Source of the DNA: Triplophysa rosa
Lineage: Eukaryota; Chordata; Actinopteri; Cypriniformes; Nemacheilidae
NCBI RefSeq assembly: GCF_024868665.1
Contig: NC_079906.1
Location: 11,962,529 to 12,026,528, forward strand
Direction: 5' to 3'
DNA length: 64,000 nt
Shown: in pieces, positions 1 through 12,410 of the stretch
How positions within the stretch are numbered: position 1 is the first letter of the stretch
How the letters are laid out: each line of letters begins with the position of its first letter
The notes under the pieces: generated by a model
What the model saw: the letters and a program-made list of their open reading frames with translations, nothing else
What the model was told of the DNA's origin: nothing
The model's database searches: none
Translations under genes and position numbers: made by a program

Positions 1-1676
1 TCGGCACCGGCTGATAAGAGGGGTCAGGACCGGTCCACTTGAAGTACCATTTGTGCATATGATATTGCCACATTTAGATCTAAAATCTCTATTTTCACTT
101 TTTCTATTTTTTAATTAATACATATTATTAATGAAGAGCTTCTTGCTTCAAATTGCTTTAAATAGTTCAAGCGTAAAAGTCTGATTAAAAATCCTCAGTC
201 TTTGTTCTTGAAATACGAAAAGGACCCACATCATGTAATATCTAAACGTTAATGTCTATTACACAGATGCCCGATGTGACCCTATTAAAACACAGCAGTG
301 CATTAGAGAAGTCAAATCATTTCATTTTCTCCAAAAGCTTTTTCACAGACCAATAAATCAACTTTGTCAATGCTATTTTCAATAGCATTTCTCTGCCAAT
401 GAAACCATGCTACCATGGTTTCCAAAAACCAACTAATGACCAATTTAAACCAGCTAAAAACCCACTTGGAATAGAAAGCAGCTACTATGTTTCAAAATAC
501 AAGCAATGTATCCGCACTTCAGTCACCATCTTTCAAGTGCCAATTTCTCACATCTAGAAACATTTGTCAAATCATGTGTCAGTGTTGCGTCTTTCACAAA
601 ATCGACCTACCCAGGAGTTAATAACTCCAGGAGCTTCTTTGAAGCCAAAATTTCAAACATGCAACAAGCTCTTACCTCAAACAAAAGACACTTTGTTCCC
701 TTCCTAAATCATGTTGTGATAGTGTCTTTCCTGCTGTTAATTTCACAAGCCATCTCATTACAAATATGACAGTGTAAAAAACAGGTTGTTACTAACTGTA
801 CAGACAAAATATTTGGTCTCAATATTTTAGGCAGTGCAGGATGAAGATGTTTACCGACTGTGTACTGATATATTGAGTCTGATGAACGTTCCCTACTGTC
901 AAATCTCTACGTGCCCTTGCAATTTAAAAAGACAAAAAACAACATCTGCTTTAGCCAATTCTACGCTTGGCAGTCTCATCCCCATGGTAACACTACATCT
1001 GCAGGCGAGGAAGCTCTCCATTGAGACAGCTCATCAGTAATGTTACTCACACAGCATTAGACCATCAGAAATGGCTTCAGTCCTTCTGACCGGGGCGAGA
1101 CTCCAACAGTTTACGGATAAAACTTGTTCAGTGAGAAATAAATCACATGTTCTCTTAGAAACAGATCACACAGGTACGGTGGTGTTCAAACATTGAGATG
1201 AAACATGACTAGGGTCCCAATTCCGGTTCAATCAGCCAGTCAAAAAACGAAGATGCTTTTTTGCCAGCTCTGTGAGGGAGAGAGATTTTTTCTTTCAGTT
1301 GGTAGTGTTTCTTTTTCTGCTTTGTGCAGTATGATGGAATGTATGATGGCTGCCTCACTCCGGTCTGATAACATCTACTATAGCGGTTACGCTGTGATGC
1401 ATATGCAAGCTGTCTTTGTGTTTTTCTGTGCATGCGTGGAAATTGGCCCCCTGACAAATAAAATTCTGCAAATCTACAACATGACAATGTCAAGCAGAAC
1501 ATGAGTAAGGCTGTATGCACGCTTCAAGCTTTATACTTCACGTTTCATGCTATTTTGGTTGCTGGCACAAGGAGGTGCTACCTTTTTCACACTTTAATTG
1601 TGACATGTAAACATATTTAAATAAGTACAACATGCATTGCATAGACTGAATTAATTTACTATACTTGAAATATACA
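1..1676. other. AT-rich unique DNA, no gene seen
   Basis: I recognise no repeat family, exon or RNA gene here. The open frames at 506-769, 834-1040 and 1205-1504 (with an overlapping reverse frame) show no domain, signal peptide or splice context and look like chance. An AT-rich stretch at 111-131 contains TTAATTAA and ATTAATGA, which resemble homeodomain core sites. Confidence 0.6.
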
Positions 1677-1677
1677 G

Positions 1678-1800
1678 TACACTACTGTTCAAAAGTTTAG
1701 GGTCACTTTTAATAACCTTAAAAACCTTTTGATCTGAAGTCAGTTATGTTAAGAGACAACTGACCACATTTCATTTTTTTCAAAGCAATACTGAAGCCCC
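1678..1800 (+). mobile_element. Tc1-like transposon terminus fragment
   Basis: The sequence ACTACTGTTCAAAAGTTTAG followed by GGTCAC sits just after a TA dinucleotide. This resembles the terminal repeat of abundant teleost Tc1/mariner-type elements (family assignment from memory). No matching opposite end was found downstream, so this is a one-ended relic. The right boundary is approximate. Confidence 0.45.
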
Positions 1801-3785
1801 GCCCCTAACCCTAACATAACTGTAAGAAAATCGTTTAAAACTTTAAAAGCTTTTGAGAGATATCCATCAAAGACTTGATGGCAAATCCAATGCTAACTTC
1901 TTCCTAAAAACAGCTCAAGGTAACAAGCCATTACTTTCGAAATAAAGTAGGACTTTGTTTTCAGGTGGACTGATTTAAAAAAGCCCTTTCTCTCAGAAGT
2001 TCAAATCAGGGTTTGCAAAATCAAAATACTCCCTCCCCAGCGTGTGTGAAATGCGCAGCAGAAGGTCAGAGAATAGACCGTGGGTGTGCCGTTTGAGACA
2101 CAGCCCAGTATTTAAATAGACCGACTGGGCTTTTAGAACGGGCAGTAATCGAGTGAATTCCTTAGAGACACTTGAACCAAAATAGATCCGATCGGGCTGG
2201 AGCGAGTGATTCCATCTTTGGCTCACAGCGTGAAGTGAGGTCAATCTACTTGGCCACAACACAGCACAGAATGAGAGGTAGTGGCAGAAAGAGACAGAGA
2301 ACTTGGTTGCATCACAAATTACTCTTACAAACACTCCGGAGAAAGCCAAGAGACTCCTTTTCCCATCACCGGTCCAAACAATATGTCTACTTACAAACTC
2401 GCTTCCCTCTGTCTAGCAGATTTCTGTGGGGAGGGACTGATGAAAAGATAGCAGAAAGAGGAAAAGGGGAAAATACTCTTTTAAAAGCCAAAAGCTTTAT
2501 AGCATTGTGATGTCTCTTGGCACAAACGGGTTAGACAGCTTTCGCTGAAGGGATTACCTATCACCTCATGCTTATCTGTCCTTGCTTTGGAGTGAAGTTA
2601 ATCCTTCAAAATCTAGGCTATATGCTCAACCTATAACCTTCAATTACAGTCCCCTGAGATAAACGTCTGAGCTGTTTTTAACAGCACATAATATTCAAGG
2701 TGTAAAAGGTGAATGTAATTTCTGCATTACTGTCACTACTGTAGTATAACATTGCAAAAATGATGTTTTTATACAATAATTCATGAACACTCCTGAACCT
2801 AGCATTGGTTGGATGGCCCAAATGCACACCAAACCATACAAAGGCTTACTCATACATTCTGACCTAGCGAGCAAAGGAGAAAGTATCGATTTTATCATCT
2901 TTAAATATATTACAAATAACAGAATTGTAACTTAATCATGCTAGTAAAGAATAAAGTCACATCTGAAGTTGAAAACAAATAGTGGCCCATGTGTGTCAAC
3001 GACAGAAGTGTAGGCAATGGCTTTCTGTTTTTTTTATGGCTTTCAGAAAGAGAGCGAGAGAGAGTTGTGTGTGAAAACTGGAGGTCCCCGTTGCAAAGAG
3101 ATTTCAGCAGACTCTTCCTGTTTTATTTATTGGGTTTCACTTCTTGTCCAGAGGTGCATACAGCTGTTTGTGCCACTATTTGTTTTCAACGTCAAATTCA
3201 GTTAAGACATTCACAAAGGCGTCAAATGCAAAAACACAGGCATGAGCACACATGCAAGACCACATCAGAAGCACAGCAAGCGCTTTGCATTGATTCCGTA
3301 GCTCCATTCCACTGAACCCATTACAGATGCTACATCTCACACAATTTTCCTTCATTATTCCATTGCAACAGAAGCGTCAAACCCCTTCAAACTGTGCTGC
3401 ACAATAGTTGTGGGTGCAGTAAAAGGGTTTGTCTAAAATGCTGTGGCAGATATCACACATCCTTGAATTGGGTCATCTGAATCTTGTCACACTTCCAGAT
3501 CATTTGCTTCTTTCCTCATCCACCCACGTTTGTCATTCAAAAGCATTATTTCTGCAAAACACCAAAGGCAGCATTACCAAAACGTCAAGGGTGTTTGCGT
3601 CCTACTGTAGTCTTAGCCTCTGACGTCATGCCCGCAAACCTCGGCTGATCAATGAATCATCTAATTGGTTGATTTCTAAACTTATTTTTGGCAGATGTAG
3701 GGCAATTGACTTTACATTTTCACATCTCTAAACTAACTCAACAAAACTGTGATTGCTTTACACTACATGTCAGCCACACATGGGA
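1801..3785. other. Unique DNA, no gene seen
   Basis: No recognised repeat apart from a short GA-rich run near 3047-3065. Opposing reading frames at 1993-2349 (minus) and 2172-2510 (plus) overlap each other and show no protein family features. Confidence 0.6.
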
Positions 3786-4006
3786 ATGTTCCAAGAACTT
3801 TGAGTTATTAAAAATGTTCTTGTGGTGATGTTTAAAAAACGTTACATCAACGTTTTATGTTATTTTGAATGTTCTAAAAACATTACAAACATTGGTATAC
3901 CATTTTACTACATTATTCTTACATTGTTCCAAATTTTTGTTTTGTTTTCATAACGTAATTAGAATGTTAGCAAAATGTTCTTAGAACATATTTTTGTTAG
4001 CTGGAC
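3786..4006. mobile_element. Foldback-type teleost repeat (GTTCTTAGAACAT family)
   Basis: The interval is rich in GTTCT/AGAAC motifs in both orientations (AATGTTCT, TTAGAACATA, AGAATGTTAGC) and ends with TTTTTGTTAGCTGG. I recall a common fish interspersed repeat with this signature. Terminal repeats are imperfect and no target duplication could be fixed. Boundaries are approximate. Confidence 0.4.
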
Positions 4007-4562
4007 CGACAGTCTCTTGGGCAATGCTTGATTCTGTCATCAGTCTACGCTTCCATACAACCAAAAGCAAGCACATCAAGCCCCTGCATGCAACCAAACA
4101 TGTCTCCAAAATCATATTTCTTAACAACTGCATTAGATTGCCGGCTGATGATCTCACTTCCAGAGAGAAAGCCCATCAAGGCCCATTATAGAAAAAAAGT
4201 TTTCTTCCATAACTTCTTTGATCTCTTGCAAGAAAATCACTTTGGCGTAGGCTTTAAAAGTAAAAAAAAGAGGCAGAATGCTCATTTTGAGCTTTCTTTT
4301 AATTAGACACTGACATTTCTGTTTATTAGCTACACAGTACATTACACCCATAGCAGTGCATTAAACCCAAGGTATAAAGCAGTCTTGTGTACGTTAGCGC
4401 AGGAGTACAGTCATAAATTCTAACCTTTCAAGGTATGCTCAATTTGACTATGAGCGCAAACACAAGCGGTCAGCGCGTAAGCACTATCACAGCTTGCAAC
4501 CTTGAGGATTAACAGTTATACATAAATACACAAACTATTCCAGACGCGTAACCAGAATATGC
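4007..4562. other. Unique DNA, no gene seen
   Basis: Contains overlapping short frames on both strands with no recognisable protein and no repeat signature that I can name. Confidence 0.55.
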
Positions 4563-4795
4563 TAGGGATAGTTTACTAAAAAATAAAATTCTTTCATTTA
4601 CTGACCTTCGTGTACATTCATGTGCAGAACACAAAAGAAGATATTTTGAAGAACGTTGGTCACCAAAACAATATTGGCCCCATTGATTGACTGTATGAAC
4701 ACAAAACCACATTTCTCAAAATATCTTCTTTGTGATCTGCAGAAAAAAGAAAGTGACCTTTGACTGATATGAAGGGTGAATAAAATTTAAGAGCA
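4563..4795. mobile_element. Angel-like foldback element, degraded copy
   Basis: Starts with AGGGATAGTTTAC and carries the family hallmark GCAGAACACAAAAGAAGATA, mirrored by AATATCTTCTTTGTGATCTG at 4717-4740. The centre, CCCCATTGATTGACTGTATG, matches the hinge of better copies. The right end has lost the GTGAACTATCCC motif and the terminal TTAA is not clean. Confidence 0.8.
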
Positions 4796-6006
4796 TATAT
4801 CTGTGGAGTAATGTGTTAAGAGCCCGTGTTTCATTTCTCATTTATGCACCCTCAGGCCAACGCCTCTCCCGGGCTGACTCTGGTGAGGGAGACGCTAAAG
4901 AAGGTCGTGCGAGGCAATTGCAGGTCTAATGTTTAACAGGATGAATGCAACAAAATAATACATTATTCATGCGGCAAGACTAATATGAATTTTGCATTAG
5001 TAAAACTTGAAAAAATGAAGAGCGAGACACGACGGTCAGTTTTAAACATGAAGAGTGAATCAGGGGAACCTCGGAGACTGTGAAGTAAAACGCCTGGGGG
5101 CGGAGCCGAAGGAAAAATACTGGTGCTTTTGACCCTCCCTACTATAAACCTGAAGTCCATTTTCCAAGGACAGAAAGCCATTTTAAATGAATTTACCTTC
5201 TAATTTTGTCACCTTTAACCAGCATATTGATGGCTTTAATGCTAACGTATGTAAACTAAAAGCAACAAAACTGCTACTTTGATTTAATAGGGTCCCTAAA
5301 TACAGCTCACATTCAAACAGAACATTTTAATTCACAGTCACAAGATAAACGCCTCTATATCTATTACCAGGTCTGTAAACAAAGATGATCTTTCATACCG
5401 CTTTTGTAAAGAAAGAAAGGAAAAAAGAAACTTTCAGCAAATACTGCAAACAACATCAGCCTGTAAACAGATTGTGATTAGCCTGCTGCCATGTGTCCAT
5501 TCTTACTCAGAGAGACTTCCATCTAGTTTCTTTTGTAAGAGAAAAAACTGAAATGGGTAATTATATGAGCTAGTAAACAAATATGTGAGCATTCCTTGTG
5601 CCTAAAGAAACATTATAATGGTTTTATAAAATACAGCTTTCAAAAAGAAAGGTACGAGCGAGAGAAAATAGATTTTAAAAAAGGCATTAACAAACGGAAC
5701 AAATACTTTTGTTAAAGCATGATGGGAAGACTTTCTGGAACAAACAGAAAAGTTATTTCAACATTCACATCACGCTTGTTAAAATCCAAAAAACATCAAG
5801 TTTGACGTTGACTGTCAAGCAGCCAATAATAATTAATGGAGCGCTGTTAGGAGGTGAACTGAACTATTGTAAGAACTCATCTCTAATGAGTCATAAGAGA
5901 CAGATTTTTAGTGGTGTAAGCACCACATCTTGAACATTCAAGTGTCGGGGGTGTCAGAGCTGTATTGCAGTGGGCCTTTATAAAATACATTTCCAATAGT
6001 GTACAT
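4796..6006. other. Unique DNA, no gene seen
   Basis: AT-rich. Frames at 4963-5181 (minus) and 5709-5933 (plus) have no family features. A GC-richer patch lies near 4855-4910 and 5080-5115, without a recognisable site. Confidence 0.55.
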
Positions 6007-6316
6007 TTAAAGTGATAGGTTAGCCAAAAATGAAAATTCTGTCATCATTTACTCACCATCTTGCCGTTTAACCCTGTATGACTTAATTTTTTCCACAGAA
6101 CACAAAAGAAGATATTTTGAAGAATGTTGGTAGCCAAACAGTGAGAATGCAACCATTCACTTGCATTGGTTTTGTGTCCATAAAATAGAAGTGAATGGGT
6201 GCCGGCACTGGTTAGCTATTTTCAAAATATCGTCTTTTGTGTTTTGCATTAGAAAGAAAGTCATGCAGGTTTGAAATGACAAGAGAGTTTTCATTTTGGG
6301 TGAACTATCCCTTTAA
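6007..6316. mobile_element. Angel-like foldback element with TTAA at both ends
   Basis: A complete 310-bp copy. TTAA lies at 6007-6010 and 6313-6316. Left arm: GCCAAAAATGAAAATTCTGT; right arm: TTTTCATTTTGGGTGAACTA. Around the centre GAATGCAACCATTCACTTGC is mirrored by AGTGAATGGGTGCCG, so the whole unit can fold into one long hairpin. TTAA target duplication is typical of Kolobok and piggyBac superfamilies; Angel is described in zebrafish as a non-autonomous inverted-repeat element. It has no coding capacity. Confidence 0.88.
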
Positions 6317-7235
6317 ATCACGCCATTCTATCCCTGTTACATCTAAAAAAGTAATCGATTACATTAAACTGGTCATTTTTCAATCCCACTCCCCAAGTCC
6401 CTAAAAAAAAACTTAAATGCCAAACTTGAAAAAAGGTTACTTGAAGTAGGTTTCCCATAGAGAAGACATTAATGACAGAACCATTTTACAGCGTCTAAAA
6501 AGACAGCCAGAAACCTGTCGACTCTGAGCTTAAAAAGAAACATTCTTAAGTGTCAACTACATTGAAATCCATGTTATCGACAAATTTAGCAGCCCATGAC
6601 TGATGCTCACAGATAACCAGTGGCAAGCAAATTGTGTGGTCAATAGCTACAACATTCATTCGAAGTGACAGTTCCAAAGTCTTCAATTCCCAACCACGGG
6701 CGAAAGTCCTTAAATATAGAAACCAGGAAATTTGTGTGATGACATGGTTTTATCTTCACAAGTTCAAGCGTGAGGGCTAATGCCGTGTTCATCTGGGCAG
6801 CGTGTGGGTGTGCGCGCATGTACATGTATTCCATTTACTACCATTCCCATCCATGGCTCTATTGCTTTTACTGTCACGGTTATATCAGACTGGTGACTCA
6901 CTATCTTGGCAGAAGCCTCTGTGGTGAATAACAAGTTTGGAAAAAAATATGCTGAATAATGAAGAAGACTGTGGAAGGTGTTTGAGGTTCAGGAACACAA
7001 GTTGCCCGGGGTTACAAGGGTAAAGACAATTCAACGCTGGTGCAGCCAAGCTGGTTGATATGTGGCTTACAGAACTAGACTGTGACAGATGAGTCTCATG
7101 TGAAAGATTATAAAGAATAAGGTCAGAGGGTTAAAAATCTGTACTGAGAAAACTAGCAGACACCCTAACTCGCATCGACTCACATAAATGAGTGTTTTTT
7201 CAACTTGGAGTTGTCACCTCACCAACATCGAGTGA
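6317..7235. other. Unique DNA, no gene seen
   Basis: No repeat or gene recognised. Frame 6640-6834 (minus) looks like chance. Confidence 0.55.
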
Positions 7236-7520
7236 AGAGACATGTATAACTTTCTTTCTTCCGCAGAATGCAAAAAATTATATTTTGAAGAATGTTGGTA
7301 ACCGAACAACGGCGGTACCCATTCACTTGCATTGGTTTTGTGTCCATACAATAGAAGTGAATGGGTACCGGCATTGTTCAGTTACCAACAGTCTTCAAAA
7401 TAACTTCTTTTGTGTTCTGCAGAAGAAAGAAAGTCATTAAGGTTTAAAATTACAAGAGGGTGAATGATGAAAGAGTAAATGATGAAAGAATGTTTATTTT
7501 TGGGTGAACTATCACTTTAA
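7236..7520. mobile_element. Angel-like foldback element, left end eroded
   Basis: The central palindrome is well preserved: GGCGGTACCCATTCACTTGC (7310-7329) is answered by GTGAATGGGTACCGGCATTG (7356-7375). The right end GGGTGAACTATCACTTTAA terminates in TTAA at 7517-7520. The left terminal arm upstream of CATGTATAACTTTCTTTC has diverged. A local duplication of AGTAAATGATGAAAG lies near 7465-7490. Confidence 0.83.
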
Positions 7521-7689
7521 GAATCATAAGAACTGCACCAACAGCTGACCATGACAGACGAAAAAATTTAAATAAATATACAAATCTAAAAAACATGTAT
7601 TTTTGGTGATCATCAAATGTGTCTAACACGTTTGCACAGCATTGAATGTCCAGTGTGTTTTGAGAGGCTGGGAAAAAACCACACACCCA

Positions 7690-7690
<1 letters not shown>

Positions 7691-7747
<57 letters not shown>
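7691..7747. repeat. (AC)n microsatellite
   Basis: Twenty-eight uninterrupted AC units. Open frames through this tract, which translate to poly-Thr/His on one strand and poly-Cys/Val on the other, are artefacts. Confidence 0.97.
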
Positions 7748-7750
<3 letters not shown>

Positions 7751-8012
7751 CTGGTTTACTATCTCCGTGGGGACAGTCCATAGGCGTAATGATTTTTATA
7801 CTGTACAAACTGTATATTTTATACCCTACCCTTAACCCTACCCCTAAACCTAAAGATCATAGAACACTTTTTGCATTTTTAGATTTAAAAAAAATATTGT
7901 TCTGTACAATTTATAAGCTTTTTTGCCCATGGGACACGAGTCCCCATGTGTTGGTGTGCATTCAAGTGTAGGTCCCCACCGGGATATAAAAACATGTCCA
8001 CACACACACACA
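7748..8012 (+). mobile_element. GTCCCC-type teleost repeat bordered by CA tracts
   Basis: Begins TGTCTGGTTTACTATCTCCG, contains GGGGACAGTCCATAGGCGTA, a telomere-like patch (CCCTTAACCCTACCCC), then GAGTCCCCATG and GGTCCCCACC, and ends in a second CA tract (about 8000-8012). I recognise it as a widespread unnamed fish interspersed repeat. A related copy in the opposite direction lies at 30466-30709. The CA tracts on both sides may belong to the element. Confidence 0.6.
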
Positions 8013-8026
8013 AGGTCTGCCTCAAC

Positions 8027-8373
8027 TAGGGCTGTGCAATTAATCGAAAATAATTGTAATCGTCAATTTTGGCCTTCAACAATTACAAAAACAAAATAAT
8101 CGACGTAAAACGATTATTGTGCCACATTCCATTTTGCAAGGATCATCTCTTTTCTTGTGGTATAAATCCACAGCGCACCCCCTTCCTTTGCAGTGGTTCA
8201 GCTGTGCTATTTGTTTACATTTATTTTTCAGTTGAATTCACAGTTTAAAAGCCACGTTTTTTTATTTTTCTATGTTGTTTTGAACTTAGTGAGTAATCAT
8301 GTTAAATAATCGGGATCTCAATATTGGCCAAAATAATCGTGATTATGATTTTTGTCATAATCGAGCAGCCCTA
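8027..8373. mobile_element. Non-autonomous hAT element with 8-bp target duplication
   Basis: A 347-bp element with terminal repeats TAGGGCTG (8027-8034) and CAGCCCTA (8366-8373). The flanking octamer GCCTCAAC is present on both sides (8019-8026 and 8374-8381), a perfect duplication of the length made by hAT transposases. Subterminal sequence is rich in AATCG/CGATT motifs in both orientations (AATTAATCGAAAATAATTG; ATAATCGTGATTATG), as in common vertebrate hAT relics. There is no transposase frame. Confidence 0.93.
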
Positions 8374-8381
8374 GCCTCAAC

Positions 8382-8830
8382 CCATAGCTCACCCTTCTAT
8401 TGACTGTTTATGTGGTTGCAGGGTATATTATTGATTTGTCTTAATCAGATTTAAATGAACAATTATTACACAGAGCTCTAGACAACAAGTAAATGTCACG
8501 GTCTAAAGCCTGCAGTTCCGCATTAATGATTTAATTTATTTATAGTGCTTCCCTAGTGGCCTTACCTTAAACACTCTACACGCCCTCCCCACCCCTAAGA
8601 TTCCTGCCTCTCCTCTCTACAACGTAGCCATCTATTTTCTACAATGCTCCATACCGGGGAGCCATTCTCAGTATGAGATCATCATGCTGACAGTGACTTA
8701 ATTAGCTATTAATTTTCCATGTACACAATTATTAATTTATATCTTAACTGAACCCCTGGTACCAGACAAAAAAGCAGCTAAATACATGAGGGAGGTAGCT
8801 GGCAGATGCATTGTCAGCGTTGCAGCAACC
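8382..8830. promoter_or_regulatory. Candidate regulatory block with clustered TAATTA-type sites
   Basis: Repeat-poor interval. Between about 8694 and 8745 several homeodomain-type cores occur close together: CTTAATTAGC, TATTAATTTT, and AATTATTAATTTAT. A further TTAATGATTTAATTTATT lies at 8523-8540. No open frame is credible. Regulatory function is inference; conservation cannot be tested here. Confidence 0.25.
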
Positions 8831-9545
8831 TAAAAATAAGTGTTGTTGTTTTTTGTTTGCTGCAACCCTGGGCATGAAGCGCAGGACATTTCTATTTCAG
8901 CACCACGGAGAGCTCCAATTTCCAATCAGGCCTCTGTAGACCAGGCTAGGGGGAGATTGAGTGTGATTGGGCCTTGTTTTTCCTGTTCCAGTGCATTACA
9001 GTTACACGGCAAAGCACACATAACCTGACATATGAGCCTCTATGGGGAACCGAGCGGGAACCGGCGGAGTGAGGAAGTGCTATGAGACGGTGTGAGAAAT
9101 AGACCGATGGGAGAGAAGATTGAGAGCTATGGGACCACAACAGTATATAGAATGGGTGTCAGTTCACAACACTGTGAACAAAGTGATTTGTTTTACCGTG
9201 GTATTCATCAAGGTATGTTTCAACACTTGGCACCATGACACCAGGTATCTCTGTTCTTTCAATACAATAAAAATTGCGTTATGGTGTATATCGAATAACC
9301 ATATCATAATCAATAATCAACAATAATACTTATTATAACTGCTACTTCAGGAAAAAAGCAAACATTTTAAGTACATCTATGGATTTATAATCATTAGGTA
9401 TAAAAGAAGCTAAATTAGCCATTTCCCTGCTGATGTTGGTCTGGGAGCATTTCTGTATTGTGAATATTTTTGGTAATGGTGCGTTTTTTCCTCGGTAATG
9501 TTAGAAATCATGTACAGTATCACATACAGTAGCTATTAGCCCGTG
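8831..9545. other. Repeat-poor unique DNA
   Basis: Contains a balanced-composition stretch at 8876-9010 (CACCACGGAGAGCTCC, CCAATCAGGCCTCTG) that reads like a conserved non-coding element. Short overlapping frames on both strands lack family features. Confidence 0.4.
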
Positions 9546-9800
9546 TGAGTAATACTGACCCCTTCCGCACAGTAGCCGAAGCCCATTAATTGTGCATAAA
9601 AGTCTGGCAACATATGAGATATTCCAGTGCATGCAGATGAAAAACAGCGCTAAAGCCTACGAAAGGTTATTAAAGCCATTTGTAATTCACGGCATCAAAG
9701 CAAAACACATTGGGAAGATCCTCATCTTTCACGCCCACACTGAACAGAACTCGTTTTTACGTCCGTGTGACATCACGAACAGATGCTTGACGTAAACCGG
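9546..9800. promoter_or_regulatory. Candidate conserved non-coding element
   Basis: Non-repetitive and mixed in composition, containing GCCCATTAATTGTGCATAAA (homeobox/Oct-like) and GAAAGGTTATTAAAGCC. An open frame at 9592-9795 crosses it but has no protein family signature. The call rests only on texture and motif density. Confidence 0.22.
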
Positions 9801-12410
9801 CACATTTTTCAGCATTAAAGCGCTCCTTAAGAAATGACATCCCGCATATGATATTAATTTAGTACATTTAGATGTTAATGACTTTACAAGACATCTCAAA
9901 TTAGAACAAGAGAATTATCAAGGTTCTGGATAAAATCCTAATATACGGCAAATCTAATCTCAGAAATAACTGCTGTTTAATTATCCTGGTTTAATCAGGC
10001 AGAATTAGCATTCTTGTCTTCACTGCAGAGATAGAGCACCAGCCATCCGCTGCTGTTGTGAGCATGTACGCTGAATCATCCGAGTGTAGGCGACTACTAC
10101 ATGTAGGTGGCCCCTTTGAAGTTAGTTAGCCTGACACAATATGAAGTGCCCATGGATTCTTCAATGAAAGGTTCAACAAACTGTAAATGCAATCCATCCC
10201 CATTAGAGGCGTCACAGAAATGCTCAGGGCAAAGTGGTTGCATTATTGTTTTTTAAGCAGTCATCATTCCTGAAGCCCAGTGTGCCCTGACAAACACTAC
10301 TATTCATTAAAGGTACAAAATTATAGTTGGGATTCAACTGCCTAGGAGACAGTATGATTCATGCTTTTATTCTTCAGCACTTTGGTAAACCTTGCAGTTG
10401 CTCTATATACAGTATAAACTTGATCTGATTTAGACTCGGGTGTGAAAAACATTTCAGGTAATCCAACATTCATATTTACGAAACCCATCCAAATCATTTT
10501 ATGCATAAACATGTTTTAATGGAGCACTTGGAAAATCAAGGTAGTCAACCTCCAAAAAGGAAACAAAATCACTATAAAGGCATCTGAAAATGGGATATAA
10601 GCCAAATAACAGCTAATGAATAGATTAACAAAATTTTGTTTTGATGAAAAAAATCAAAGTCTTTTTTTGCTGAAAACCAACCTCAATCGCCAGAACTGAC
10701 GATGCAATTATGATGCCAGATGGAGGTCAACAACAAGCACCATTGGTTCTCAATGATCTCGAAAGTAAACATTGCGACGTCTAATCTGCATCATGGGCTC
10801 CATAATTGAATTGGGAGCTGTAGCGGATGATGAATATCAGTGAATAATGACTTACGTTTGTGTCTAATCATCACACAAAGATATCGGAACACTTTGAAAG
10901 ATCTGTCCTTTTGTGAATATAACAGCGTAAGTGTTTGGAACAATGCGAGGGTAAGTAAACAATGTCCGATTTTTCATGTGTTCCCCACACAATCCGTTTA
11001 CTCGAAACACTGTGGGGTTCACTTTGACCTGCTAAAATTATCATCTCATTTGAATAATCTGTCTGTGTCTTCCCAATAAATTTAGTGTTGTCAAATGATT
11101 CTGCTGTTTTGACAATGGATCATCTTCAAACATATCACAACACTAAAAATGTAAGAACAGACGAGGATATTGGATGATATTGCATCGCATTGACGTGTCT
11201 GTAAACTCCATGAACTAATAATGGAAAACTCAAAATTCTACAGTAGATACTGTATGTTGACCACATCAAAGAGAAACTGTTCAGAGCGACACAAATTAAG
11301 TGTTCAAGATAATCAGCTAAATGAGAACGTAGGTGATAAAAGTGGAAGGTAATAAGAATAAAACAAACTAAAAAATGCAGAGTTACAGAGAGGATTACGG
11401 AGAGAAGAAAGAAATGAAGCCAGAGATGAGGGAACACAGGGCTATTCGCTTGTCAGGCAGGATTGTGGAGCTCTTGATGGAGAACCTGTATTGTGTATTA
11501 ATGAATCTCTGTGGAGCCATGGAACAAAATACCTCTCGGAAAACAGACAGAGGAAATGAAAAACTCTCATTTGCTATTGAAATGAAGAGCGAGGTGGTTT
11601 GGCTTTTGCCTTGCCGTGGAACATTAGCAGTCATATTCAGACCAGCGCTTTCAGTACACCACGAGTGCTGGATGAGTAATGCAAAACCACAAAAATATTT
11701 GCTCAAACAAAAATCACACAGTTCCAAATGAACAAATGCATTTTCCCATCTAAAACTGATGGCTTTCAAATCCTGCCCTTTACTTACACAATCATTTCTT
11801 TCTTTTCTTCATCACAGCTGTTGTTTTCTCAACTTCTGTCACTGTAAACTCCCTTAAATCTGTTTATTCATCATTTTTCCTTTGAGCATTTGTAATGTAT
11901 GTGCTTTGCTTGCAACACAGACTTTATTAAAATAATAATATACAACACACTTGAGCTTGGGAGTACATTTTAAACCTTGTAAATCCAGCATCCAATGCCA
12001 TATCTCCATTATTTGATCTTGCAATATAAAACGACAAAGCGAAATATGGCACTCTCCTTTCCATTGTTATTGTTTAGCTTGTTTACTTCAGTACCGACAT
12101 TCAATTAGACCCAATTACACCTATGCGCTTACCTATTCCTGTATAATGTATGACACACAAGCCTGTATTGTATCTGCATAATGTCTTTCGTGCTGCTTTT
12201 ATTGTGCTCGCCTACTCGAGCCACAAGAATATATTAGGCTTCTGAATTTCAATATTTGCTTTTTCATCATAATATAGTGACCTCATCAAACACAACCCTT
12301 CTCTTTCATGCCTTATTGGCTTAACAAGAGATTCAGAGAGCAATGAGTCATTCACAAAGTGGCTGGAAGGGAACTGGTGACCTGGTAAAAGCATGCTGTC
12401 ACAAGCCAAT
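9801..12410. other. Repeat-poor unique DNA, no gene seen
   Basis: 2.6 kb without any repeat that I recognise. The 118-codon plus frame (11375-11731) and the 124-codon minus frame (11395-11769) overlap each other and have no domain, signal peptide or splice support. Confidence 0.55.

Noticed and set aside
7820..7860. Telomere-like CCCTTAACCCTACCCC
   Set aside because: Short, irregular and located inside an interspersed repeat; also seen in weaker form near 1802.
7450..7971. Open frames of poly-Cys/Val and poly-Thr/His
   Set aside because: They are translations of the CA microsatellite and of an adjoining repeat.
11375..11769. 118- and 124-codon frames on opposite strands
   Set aside because: They overlap each other, show no domain or signal peptide and lack splice or promoter context.
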